The notes: generated by a model not told the origin, from the letters alone. DNA of 9,544 nt from Deltaproteobacteria bacterium (GCA_019309685.1 JAFDFT010000057.1:1-9544); one strand, 5' to 3'; positions 1 through 5,539 are shown, counted from the stretch's first letter. Translations and numbers: made by a program.

Positions 1-218
1 GCCTAACCAAAAGTTTCGATTATGTCTATCCATCTTCTATTGAACCTTGGTAGTAAAAAATTATGATTGTGCTATCCTATCTGCAGTTTATCTTTTTATA
101 GAAATTCCTCAAAGCCCTTTCTTATTCCTTCTGCTCAGGAAATAGAACTTATCGTATCAAGTATCAAAATAAATCTGGACGTTGGGTATACGGTTGGATT
201 TTTAGAGATTGCAAAATA
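1..218. other. no supportable gene; AT-rich flank
   Basis: No ORF with a plausible start and ribosome binding site is visible on either strand. On the plus strand a start-less open frame after the stop at 99-101 runs to the TAA at 240-242. It contains the peptide SGRWVYGWIFRD, which looks protein-like (similar in flavour to bacterial SH3-type segments), but it has no start and is closed upstream. A second open frame enters the window at position 3 and stops at 51-53; it could be the tail of a gene lying outside. Neither is strong enough to call. Confidence 0.4.
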
Positions 219-248
219 AAAAGGCCAGCAGTTACATGCTAACCTTTT
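219..248 (-). terminator. intrinsic terminator after tRNA-Arg
   Basis: Read on the minus strand, this is a 12-bp stem with two G-U pairs, AAAAGGTTAGCA against TGCTGGCCTTTT, around the 6-nt loop TGTAAC, followed by a T-rich run (TATTTTGC). It begins 8 nt beyond the 3' CCA of the tRNA, as expected for a single-tRNA transcription unit. Confidence 0.8.
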
Positions 249-256
249 GTTTTAAT

Positions 257-332
257 TGGTACGCCCGGCAGGATTCGAACCTGCGATCTTCAGCTCCGGA
301 GGCTGACGCCCTATCCCCTGGGCTACGGGCGC
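257..332 (-). tRNA. tRNA-Arg, anticodon CCG, CCA encoded
   Basis: Read on the minus strand, the 76 nt fold as a complete cloverleaf. The acceptor stem GCGCCCG pairs with CGGGCGT (G1-U72 wobble). The D stem is GCCC/GGGC. The anticodon stem TCAGC/GCTGA carries loop CTCCGGA, giving anticodon CCG, which reads the Arg codon CGG. The variable loop has 5 nt (AGATC). The T arm is GCAGG-TTCGAAT-CCTGC. The discriminator is A73 and the 3' CCA is encoded in the DNA. It therefore needs CCA only for repair, not synthesis. It has its own promoter directly upstream and its own terminator, so it looks like a monocistronic unit separate from folC. Confidence 0.97.
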
Positions 333-341
333 TTTCCTTTT

Positions 342-370
342 AAGATAGTTTATCGATTTTTTTCTGTCAA
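342..370 (-). promoter_or_regulatory. sigma70-type promoter of tRNA-Arg
   Basis: On the minus strand TTGACA (365-370) is separated by exactly 17 nt from TATCTT (342-347). The predicted start of transcription is only a few nucleotides before the tRNA 5' end at 332. The consensus -35 and ideal spacing make this one of the strongest promoters in the window. Confidence 0.8.
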
Positions 371-447
371 CATTGAAAAAATTTTGTGAACCTGTATCTC
401 AAACTGACAAGTTGAGGGGGCAGTCACCTCACTAGCTGGGACGATAG

Positions 448-532
448 ATGCCGGATACTGGTTTCTGGATACTGGATATTTATAATGAATCTCATCCGTT
501 TTTGCCAGCATCCAGAATCGAGCATCCAGCAT
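448..532. repeat. imperfect long hairpin built of GGATACTGG-type units
   Basis: The arm at 448-477 and the arm at 503-532 are inverted copies of each other, matching at about 23 of 30 positions, with a 25-nt loop. Several of the mismatches are transitions that would still allow G-U pairing in RNA. Each arm itself contains short tandem units related to CTGGATACTGGAT. The only ORF here (350-535, minus) is made from this repeat and is not believable as a gene. The rest of 333-646, between the tRNA promoter and folC, holds nothing else I can name, apart from a weak 5-bp hairpin (GTTAA-TGT-TTAAC) after the folC stop. Confidence 0.65.
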
Positions 533-646
533 CACGTATTAACTTTCAGCAATGATTTCTGGTTTTAAAAGTTCGAATCAGCATTCACGATTTTGGCCTA
601 TGAAAATATCTAGACCTGATTGAAAAGTTAAACATTAACCCTTTTT

Positions 647-1945
647 TTATCTATTCAATGGGAGTATCTGTGCAAGCGCTTCTTTTGCTTCACCCACTAC
701 ATAAAGCGAACCGGCAATGCATATCGCGCTGTCGGACGATGCATTTTTAATCGCATGCCGGATGGCTTTTTCAACATCCGGAATCATTTGTATATTCGGG
801 GTCAACTTTCTGGCAACAGGTAAAAGTTTTTCGGCCGGCAATGCTCTATCTATTTTCGGGCTGGTTAAAACTACTTTGTCGCATGCAGGAAGAAGGGTCT
901 TGAGCATGGCTGTGTAAGGTTTGTCATCAAGCATACCCACGATCAAGGTAATTTTTTTATCTGCTAGATCAGTTTTTAAAAATTTTGAAAGATTGCGCGC
1001 GGCAATAAGGTTGTGGGCGCCGTCCAGCATAATATAAGGAGATGTTGAGACCACTTCCAGCCTGCCGGGCCATTTGTGAAGGGAAAGTCCTTTTTGTATT
1101 TTTTGCAAAGAGAGGTTTGGGATTTTATTCTCCAAGACCTCACACGCAGCCAGCACCAGCGCCAGATTATCAATCTGATATTTCCCCTGAAGACCGGCCT
1201 TCATGTTCGGCCATTTATGCTTCATGCCAAAATAGGTAAATGCTCCGCCCTGATTTTTTCTGACCTTAAACGCGTCTCTCAGAAGATAAAATGGTGCGGA
1301 TTTATCCCCGGCAATTTTCCTTAAAACAGCGATCGCGGATTTCTGCCTGACACCCGTCACAACCGGAATATTCTTTTTGATAATTCCGCCTTTTTCGCCT
1401 GATATTTCGGCAATGGTGTTTCCCAGATATTCTCTATGCTCAACGGAAATATTGGTGATAATAGAAAGAGAAGGTTTAATAATATTGGTAGCGTCAAGGC
1501 GCCCGCCCATACCGGTTTCGATGACCGCAAAGTCTACGTTTTGTTTTCCGAATTCATAAAATGCCATGGCAGTGGTAAATTCAAAAAAGGTGGGTTCTCT
1601 ATTTCCATGGTGAACCCTGTTGACTGCTTCGTATGATTCAACAACATTTTTATTGGAGATAGGCTTGTTGTTTGCACAGATCCGTTCATTAAAGTTTACC
1701 AGGTGGGGAGAGGTGTACAGTCCTGTTTTGTAGCCGCACGCGGTTAGAATTGAGGCAAGGGTTGAGGCCACAGAGCCTTTACCGTTCGTTCCCGCGACAT
1801 GTATGCAATGAAAGTTATGATGCGGATTGCCAAGGCTTTTGAGAATACTCCGGATGGTTCCAAGGCCGAGCTTGATACCGAACCTTCTAAGGCCGAACAT
1901 TTTTTCAAGGCACTGGTTGTATGTACTTTGTTTCGTCATGATCAT
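647..1945 (-). CDS. folC: bifunctional folylpolyglutamate synthase / dihydrofolate synthase
   Basis: FolC adds L-glutamate to dihydropteroate and then to folates, using ATP, in the cytoplasm; it belongs to the Mur-ligase superfamily. The 432-residue protein shows the family motifs in order: an N-terminal FGIKLGL segment (22-28), the P-loop AGTNGKGS (51-58), TSPHLVNFNERI (78-89), ETGMGGRLDATN (143-154), SVEHREYLG (167-175), EKGGIIK (184-190) with the Lys that is usually carbamylated, WPGRLE (292-297), LDGAHN (307-312) and GSLYVVGE (412-419). Length is normal. The ATG at 1945 or the in-frame ATG at 1939 must be the start, because the family-typical YNQCLEKMFGLRRFGIKL follows at once; neither has a recognisable Shine-Dalgarno sequence. 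The start codon directly follows the U-tract of the rpsU terminator. Expression probably depends on read-through or an unseen promoter. Confidence 0.95.
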   Translation of the reverse strand: MIMTKQSTYNQCLEKMFGLRRFGIKLGLGTIRSILKSLGNPHHNFHCIHVAGTNGKGSVASTLASILTACGYKTGLYTSPHLVNFNERICANNKPISNKNVVESYEAVNRVHHGNREPTFFEFTTAMAFYEFGKQNVDFAVIETGMGGRLDATNIIKPSLSIITNISVEHREYLGNTIAEISGEKGGIIKKNIPVVTGVRQKSAIAVLRKIAGDKSAPFYLLRDAFKVRKNQGGAFTYFGMKHKWPNMKAGLQGKYQIDNLALVLAACEVLENKIPNLSLQKIQKGLSLHKWPGRLEVVSTSPYIMLDGAHNLIAARNLSKFLKTDLADKKITLIVGMLDDKPYTAMLKTLLPACDKVVLTSPKIDRALPAEKLLPVARKLTPNIQMIPDVEKAIRHAIKNASSDSAICIAGSLYVVGEAKEALAQILPLNR

Positions 1946-1979
1946 AAAAAAACCCGGCAGTGTAATGATGACTGCCGGG
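1946..1979 (-). terminator. intrinsic terminator of rpsU, abutting the folC start
   Basis: On the minus strand CCCGGCAGT (1971-1979) and ACTGCCGGG (1953-1961) form a perfect 9-bp GC-rich stem around a 9-nt loop, followed by seven T residues (1946-1952). It starts 20 nt after the rpsU stop codon. The last T of the tract is adjacent to the A of the folC ATG (1945), so released rpsU transcripts would end at or about the folC start codon. Confidence 0.9.
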
Positions 1980-1999
1980 CTGATTTTTGAGGAATGTTT

Positions 2000-2197
2000 T
2001 TATCTTCTTCTTGAAGCTGCAATTCTTTCTCTGCGAAGCGCTTCACGCTGTTTACGTCGTCTGAATTCGCTTGGTTTTTCATAGCTCTTTTTTAATTTCA
2101 GACGTTTAAAAAGGCCATCATTTTGAATCTTTTTCTTTAAGATCCGCATGGCCTTTTCAAGGTCATTATCATAGACCCTGACTTCAATGTCCTTCAA
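2000..2197 (-). CDS. rpsU: small ribosomal subunit protein S21 (bS21)
   Basis: bS21 sits on the 30S platform near the anti-Shine-Dalgarno end of 16S rRNA and helps initiation. The protein has the typical make-up: an IEVRVYDNDLEKAMRILKKK start, a YEKPSEFRRRK middle and an Arg-rich tail ending in SRRR. No ATG is available in frame. I chose the TTG at 2195-2197, which gives 65 residues, a normal S21 length, and is preceded by purine-rich AAGGGGGCGAGG. A TTG further upstream (2231-2233) would add 12 residues that do not look like S21. An 8-codon mini-ORF (ATG at 2218-2220) ends in a TGA overlapping the chosen TTG. The gene is monocistronic, with strong promoter elements upstream and an intrinsic terminator 20 nt after the stop. 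Confidence 0.93.
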   Translation of the reverse strand: MKDIEVRVYDNDLEKAMRILKKKIQNDGLFKRLKLKKSYEKPSEFRRRKQREALRRERIAASRRR

Positions 2198-2259
2198 ATT
2201 CCTCGCCCCCTTCGTTCCATCAAAAGCAGCCAAACTACATCTGCGGGATGGTTATTTTT

Positions 2260-2300
2260 AGTATATTAAACACTATAAATGATGCCAAGTGTGTTGGCAA
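2260..2300 (-). promoter_or_regulatory. two overlapping sigma70-type promoters of rpsU with a dyad
   Basis: On the minus strand there are two interleaved promoters with ideal 17-nt spacing. One is TTGCCA (2295-2300) to TATAGT (2272-2277); the other is TTGGCA (2283-2288) to TATACT (2260-2265). The two -35 regions together form the inverted repeat TGCCAA-N5-TTGGCA (2283-2299), which could simply reflect the two boxes or be an operator for an unknown regulator. Either promoter gives an rpsU leader of roughly 50-70 nt. Confidence 0.7.
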
Positions 2301-2319
2301 GTGGAAATGCACAAATTTT

Positions 2320-2994
2320 TTAAAGTTTTGAAATAAGATCGTCTGTTACGTCTTTTACACCGGGTGCGCCATCCAGTGTAATGTATTTAACTTTTCCTTC
2401 TTTTTCGGCGAGATCTTTGAAGTAGTAGGCAGATGCAAGCGTGCCGGTATTATCATCATAATAAATATCATGGCGTTTATTGATGGCGTCTTCATCCTGG
2501 TCATCTGCTCTGGTTTTCAGCTCAGCGCCGCACACTCGGCATTTATCCCCATCTGGTTTGATGGCGTCGATAAAGATATTGTTCGGGTGATTATTGTCAT
2601 TTACACAAAGCCGCCGTCCCATAATTCGATTTTTAGCGATTTCACGATCCAGAAGAATTTCCACAACAATATCAAGGCCCATATCCGCTTTTTTAAGGGA
2701 TTCATCCAGCTTGATCGCCTGGTTTTTATTTCTGGGAAACCCGTCGAGGAGCCAGCCTTTTTTACAATCATCCTGTTTCAATCTGTCCAGAATCATGGGA
2801 ATTGTAATTTCATCAGGTACCAAATCGCCTTTATCTATATATTCCTTTGCTTTAGTACCGAGTTCGGTTCCTTTTGAAATATTATCCCGGAAAATAGCGC
2901 CTGATTCAATATGAGGCGTGTTGTATTTATCTTTTAAAATTGCACCCTGTGTCCCTTTGCCGCTGCCGTTTGGCCCAAAAAATAAAATGTTCAT
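2320..2994 (-). CDS. adk: adenylate kinase, long-lid form
   Basis: Adenylate kinase converts ATP plus AMP into two ADP in the cytoplasm. The 224-residue protein has the P-loop GPNGSGKGT (7-15), the AMP-binding segment around SGAIFRDNI (31-39), LVPDEIT (58-64), the DGFPR motif (84-88), a lid opening with GRRLC (126-130) and a TRADDQDE segment (161-168). The lid has Cys130, Cys152 and Cys155; the fourth metal position of classical Zn-binding lids (Cys in C-X2-C) is Asp133 or perhaps His136 here. The lid is longer than usual (CVNDNNHPNN insert). The ATG is well supported by AAAGGAA (3002-3008) 7 nt upstream. A TTGACA-containing promoter lies about 95 nt before the start. It is followed by rpsU, which has its own promoters; no clear adk terminator is visible. 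Confidence 0.96.
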   Translation of the reverse strand: MNILFFGPNGSGKGTQGAILKDKYNTPHIESGAIFRDNISKGTELGTKAKEYIDKGDLVPDEITIPMILDRLKQDDCKKGWLLDGFPRNKNQAIKLDESLKKADMGLDIVVEILLDREIAKNRIMGRRLCVNDNNHPNNIFIDAIKPDGDKCRVCGAELKTRADDQDEDAINKRHDIYYDDNTGTLASAYYFKDLAEKEGKVKYITLDGAPGVKDVTDDLISKL

Positions 2995-3087
2995 GTTTAC
3001 GTTCCTTTCTATGAAATAAAATTATTATGTGTCTTTTATCAGGATGAGCGCGATTCTTCCATCCGGATGAGGATATTTTTTGGCATT

Positions 3088-3114
3088 AGTATATAAATGC
3101 TATTACCTTGTCAA
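3088..3114 (-). promoter_or_regulatory. probable adk promoter
   Basis: On the minus strand, consensus TTGACA (3109-3114) is followed after 15 nt by TATACT (3088-3093). The spacing is shorter than the ideal 17; a 17-nt spacing would give TACTAA instead. The end of a palindromic repeat element lies 4 nt upstream of the -35 box (next feature). The leader to the adk ATG would be about 85 nt. Confidence 0.6.
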
Positions 3115-3118
3115 GCGT

Positions 3119-3297
3119 TGATGACATCGTAAAAAGTCCAATTTTTGCGTTGCACTGCATCCTCGCCCTGTTAAATTCTCGCTCTGCGAGACGGCGGAGC
3201 CGATTTAACAGGGCAAGTCACTGCAGCATACTATAAAGTATGCTGCATTCCGCGGGATTTGCGACGCCTTAAACTTAAACTTTTTACTTTGTCATCA
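3119..3297. mobile_element. MITE-like non-coding palindromic element, copy A
   Basis: The ends are imperfect inverted repeats: TGATGACATCGTAAAAAGTC at 3119-3138 and, read on the other strand, TGATGACAAAGTAAAAAGTT at 3278-3297 (17 of 20 match). Inside, GCCCTGTTAAAT (3165-3176) pairs perfectly with ATTTAACAGGGC (3203-3214), and the DNA between them forms two small hairpins, CTCGC-TCT-GCGAG (3178-3190) and CGGC-GGA-GCCG (3192-3202), so the whole can fold as a three-way junction. A further perfect hairpin, GCAGCATACT-ATAA-AGTATGCTGC, lies at 3223-3246. There is no coding capacity and no target duplication that I can see. This fits a small non-autonomous or REP/MITE-like element; calling it mobile is inference. 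Confidence 0.6.
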
Positions 3298-3355
3298 GAC
3301 CTTTTGCGAGATGATCAAATTTCCAATCCTAAAAATACTCAATGTATTCATGTGG

Positions 3356-3440
3356 TTAATCTGCTAAAGTTCGGTGGCAGATTAAAATTTTAACCTTCCT
3401 TGAACTTGAACCCCGATTAAAAAAAGCGAATTTAATCGGG
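3356..3440. repeat. two perfect hairpins between repeat copies
   Basis: TTAATCTGC (3356-3364) pairs with GCAGATTAA (3377-3385) around a 12-nt loop. CCCGATTAAA (3412-3421) pairs with TTTAATCGGG (3431-3440) around a 9-nt loop. The second stem resembles the GCCCTGTTAAAT stem of copy A, so it may be a decayed relative of it. Neither is followed by a T-tract in the direction that would make it a terminator for a neighbouring gene. The remaining sequence from 3298 to 3510 shows no gene. Confidence 0.5.
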
Positions 3441-3510
3441 ACAGGCAAAAATCAGCTTTTTTAAAGGTATCTACGACTTAAGTATTGAGAATTTCAATTA
3501 TATTTGCTCA

Positions 3511-3619
3511 ATGCAGCATGCTCTAAGTATGTTTCATTCCTCAGGATTTGTGACGTTTGTTGGAGCGAAGCGTAAATCCCGCTATGAGCGGGAAACTTGA
3601 ACTTTTTACTTTGCCATCA
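3511..3619. repeat. diverged partial copy B of the palindromic element
   Basis: This matches the right part of copy A in the same orientation. GCAGCATGCTCTAAGTATG and the following CATTCCTCAGGATTTGTGACG line up with 3223-3266, and the end ACTTTTTACTTTGCCATCA (3601-3619) lines up with the right terminus of copy A. Between these, copy B has an extra block of roughly 30-odd nt carrying the hairpin CCCGCT-ATG-AGCGGG (3578-3592). I cannot find a matching left terminal repeat, so this copy looks truncated or rearranged. Confidence 0.6.
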
Positions 3620-3658
3620 CAATTTTGATTTTTTTAGATTGTATTTTTAAATTATCTT

Positions 3659-3695
3659 TTCGATATTCGAAATTCGGTGTTCATTATTCGATATT
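3659..3695. repeat. TTCGATATT direct repeat cluster
   Basis: TTCGATATT occurs at 3659-3667 and again at 3687-3695, separated by related TTCGAAATTCGG and TTCATTATTCG units. The block lies just beyond the stop codon of the nucleotidyltransferase gene. It looks like a low-complexity dispersed repeat; its role is unknown, and there is no obvious intrinsic terminator here. Confidence 0.5.
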
Positions 3696-3718
3696 TTCAA
3701 TTATAAACTCTTTTAGAA

Positions 3719-5125
3719 TCACTGGAGATGATCCCTATTTTCCAACAAGGTTTTTACTAGGTGTAATGCCTCTTCTTTTGTATTGATTTCATTGGATATC
3801 CTTGCCTCTTCCGCTTTATCTAAAAGTGTTTTAAATACAGGTGAAGGGGTCAGGCCAAGTTCTTTGACAAGATCATCACCCGTAATAAGGGGTGGTTTTT
3901 GTGTTTTCGGCATGAACTCCATAAAAAAGGACTGGATAATATCCTTTGCAAAAGCTTCAAATATCCTGCTCTTTTCACTATTATCACTATCTTTTCCCTT
4001 AAAATCCGCGATAGCATGCAACAGAAGATCAAGGGTATTGTCCTTACATTTCATAAAAAAGCGGTTTATCCATTTATTTTTCAGGGTTTTGTTTTGGGAA
4101 GAAATATAAAGGGATAACGGCCAGAGGTGGCTTTTGATAATGAAATTCACATACTCCGTTTCATAGGATGAAAAGCGAAGTCGCCGGCAGATGGAGGCTG
4201 CCATATCAGCGCTGATGGATTCATGCCCGTGGAATTTAATTCTTGATTTCTCGTCTTTGGTTTTGGCTGTCGGTTTGCCAATATCGTGAAGCAGGATTGC
4301 GAATTTGAGAAGCGCGCCTTTTTTGCTGTTTATGAACGGATCAAGAAGATCACGGTTTTCGGGCATGAAATGGGTGTTTTCATCAATAATTGCCTCTAGA
4401 TATTGCAGGGCTTTCATTGTATGGTCAAAGACGTCATATTGGTGGTGGTTGTTTTGCCGGCATTCCTTTAATGCGGTGAGTTCCGGGATGATTTCGAAAA
4501 GAAGCCGGGCGTCCGCCATTTTCGAAATAAATGTGGACGCGTTTGATGTACGCAATATTTTTAACAGCTCACTTCTGATCCTTTCTCCGGCGGAATGTTT
4601 AATATGCTTCGTGTTATTTTTTATAGCGGAAGCCGTCAACGATTCGATTTCAAAACCGAGTGACGCGCCAAGCCGAAAGGCTCTTACCATGCGCACAGGG
4701 TCCTTTATAAAAGCATCTTCTGAAACCATTCTGATGGTTTTATTCTTGAGATCTTTCATGCCGTCCACACAATCGATTACTTCCCCTGTGGATAAATCAC
4801 AGGCCATGGCGTTAATGGTAAAGTCTCTTTTTTTCAGATCTTCGTGGATGTTTGATCCTGCACCGGAGACGATATCAACTATGAATTCCTTTAAAATAAC
4901 ACGGGTCACCATTTTTCCAGGTTTTCCGATTTCAACAATGCGGCCTTTTTGACTGGCCGTAATCATTTCCGCGAATTTTCCCGGGTCAGTAAAAACCGCG
5001 ATGTCATAGTCTGTAGGAGATTGACCACGGAGAACATCTCTAACAGATCCGCCGACAATATAGGCGTTTTTAATTTTTGGGAATATGTCTGGAAGTGATT
5101 GAATCATAAGTTCATTAGTTTCCAA
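3719..5125 (-). CDS. CCA-adding / poly(A) polymerase family nucleotidyltransferase with HD domain
   Basis: The protein is a class II tRNA nucleotidyltransferase-family enzyme, the group that adds or repairs the tRNA 3' CCA end or adds A or C residues singly. Visible motifs are GGSVRD (25-30), the metal-binding DYD (39-41), RDFTINAMA (100-108), DPVRMVRAFR (142-151) and ERIRSELLKIL (181-191). These are followed by an HD phosphohydrolase-type domain with His235, HDIGKP (280-285) and KFHGHE (297-302). Length is 468 residues, normal for the HD-containing form. The position usually Glu in the base-selecting EDxxR motif is Lys141 (KDPVR), so whether it adds CCA, A only, or a poly(A) tail cannot be settled by eye. 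The start is uncertain: TTG at 5123-5125 lies 11 nt after AAAAGGG (5137-5143), whereas ATG at 5105-5107 (residue 7) lacks a good binding site. Transcription is divergent from rho. Confidence 0.88.
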   Translation of the reverse strand: METNELMIQSLPDIFPKIKNAYIVGGSVRDVLRGQSPTDYDIAVFTDPGKFAEMITASQKGRIVEIGKPGKMVTRVILKEFIVDIVSGAGSNIHEDLKKRDFTINAMACDLSTGEVIDCVDGMKDLKNKTIRMVSEDAFIKDPVRMVRAFRLGASLGFEIESLTASAIKNNTKHIKHSAGERIRSELLKILRTSNASTFISKMADARLLFEIIPELTALKECRQNNHHQYDVFDHTMKALQYLEAIIDENTHFMPENRDLLDPFINSKKGALLKFAILLHDIGKPTAKTKDEKSRIKFHGHESISADMAASICRRLRFSSYETEYVNFIIKSHLWPLSLYISSQNKTLKNKWINRFFMKCKDNTLDLLLHAIADFKGKDSDNSEKSRIFEAFAKDIIQSFFMEFMPKTQKPPLITGDDLVKELGLTPSPVFKTLLDKAEEARISNEINTKEEALHLVKTLLENRDHLQ

Positions 5126-5192
5126 TCCATAAATGGCCCTTTTCCATCCCGATATGGCGGGACGAAAAATTGCTCATTTCTAGATTGGAAAC
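5118..5192 (-). promoter_or_regulatory. leader hairpin covering the start of the nucleotidyltransferase gene
   Basis: In the minus-strand transcript, GTTTCCAATC (5183-5192) is perfectly complementary to GATTGGAAAC (5118-5127), which contains the candidate TTG start (5123-5125). Nested inside is TCCCG-CCATAT-CGGGA (5147-5162), and the AAAAGGG ribosome site (5137-5143) lies in the closed region. An 8-codon ORF (ATG at 5128-5130) uses the AAAAGGG site at 6-nt spacing and ends in a TGA overlapping the ATG at 5105-5107. This arrangement could reduce or couple translation, or could be an inserted palindromic repeat. Confidence 0.5.
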
Positions 5193-5246
5193 ACCGTTAG
5201 TTGCCAGCCTTTTGAATTAAATGGATAAATAGGTATCAATTATTTT

Positions 5247-5274
5247 TTTATATTCTCCAGGTTTTACGGGTCAA
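5247..5274 (-). promoter_or_regulatory. probable promoter of the nucleotidyltransferase gene
   Basis: On the minus strand TTGACC (5269-5274) is followed after 16 nt by TATAAA (5247-5252). It would give a leader of about 115 nt that contains the hairpin at 5118-5192. The match is good but not perfect, and the region is AT-rich. Confidence 0.55.
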
Positions 5275-5313
5275 GATTCGAGGTCCAAGGGTTTATGTTA
5301 ATCATGTTAAGAG

Positions 5314-5327
5314 GATAAAATTTTATC
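5314..5327. repeat. perfect 14-bp palindrome GATAAAATTTTATC
   Basis: This self-complementary site lies in the divergent region, about 40 bp upstream of the nucleotidyltransferase -35 box. It may be a protein-binding site or a chance product of AT-rich sequence. Confidence 0.35.
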
Positions 5328-5460
5328 GCCATTTTTTTATGGTTTTTAAAATCTTTTTAAATTGATAGTTTAGTAAAAAGTCATCAAAAGTTATACTATC
5401 GCATTTTTATCGTATTGCAAATGCATCTTTATCTGAAATGGGTGACCGGAAAAGTTAAAT

Positions 5461-5474
5461 ATTTTTGCAAAAAT
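5461..5474. repeat. perfect 14-bp palindrome ATTTTTGCAAAAAT
   Basis: This self-complementary site ends 30 bp upstream of the rho -35 box, a position suited to a regulator acting on rho. There is no proof of function; it may be chance in AT-rich DNA. Confidence 0.35.
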
Positions 5475-5504
5475 CAAAAATTGAATGAAATGTAGTGAAA
5501 AGAC

Positions 5505-5533
5505 TTGACATACATAAGTGCATGGTTTATTTT
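5505..5533 (+). promoter_or_regulatory. sigma70-type promoter of the rho operon
   Basis: Consensus TTGACA (5505-5510) is followed by a 17-nt spacer and TATTTT (5528-5533). The expected transcription start is near 5540, leaving an unusually long leader of about 330 nt before rho. No equally good promoter is seen nearer the gene. Confidence 0.7.
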
Positions 5534-5539
5534 GGCAAC

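Noticed and set aside
350..535. 61-codon ORF on the minus strand between folC and tRNA-Arg
   Set aside because: It is composed of the inverted GGATACTGG-type repeat, overlaps the tRNA promoter, and has no family resemblance.
2283..2299. FNR/CRP-type operator in the rpsU promoter
   Set aside because: The dyad TGCCAA-N5-TTGGCA does not match the FNR (TTGAT-N4-ATCAA) or CRP (TGTGA-N6-TCACA) consensus.
2470..2877. 135-codon plus-strand ORF inside adk
   Set aside because: Antisense shadow of the well-supported adk gene; no ribosome site or recognisable domain.
3119..3619. CRISPR array
   Set aside because: Repeats are few, diverged, palindromic and unevenly spaced, with no cas genes; they look like palindromic repeat elements.
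4305..4952. 215-codon plus-strand ORF inside the nucleotidyltransferase gene
   Set aside because: Antisense shadow; the opposite strand carries all catalytic motifs of a known family. Its Ser/Phe/Arg-rich composition is typical of shadow frames.
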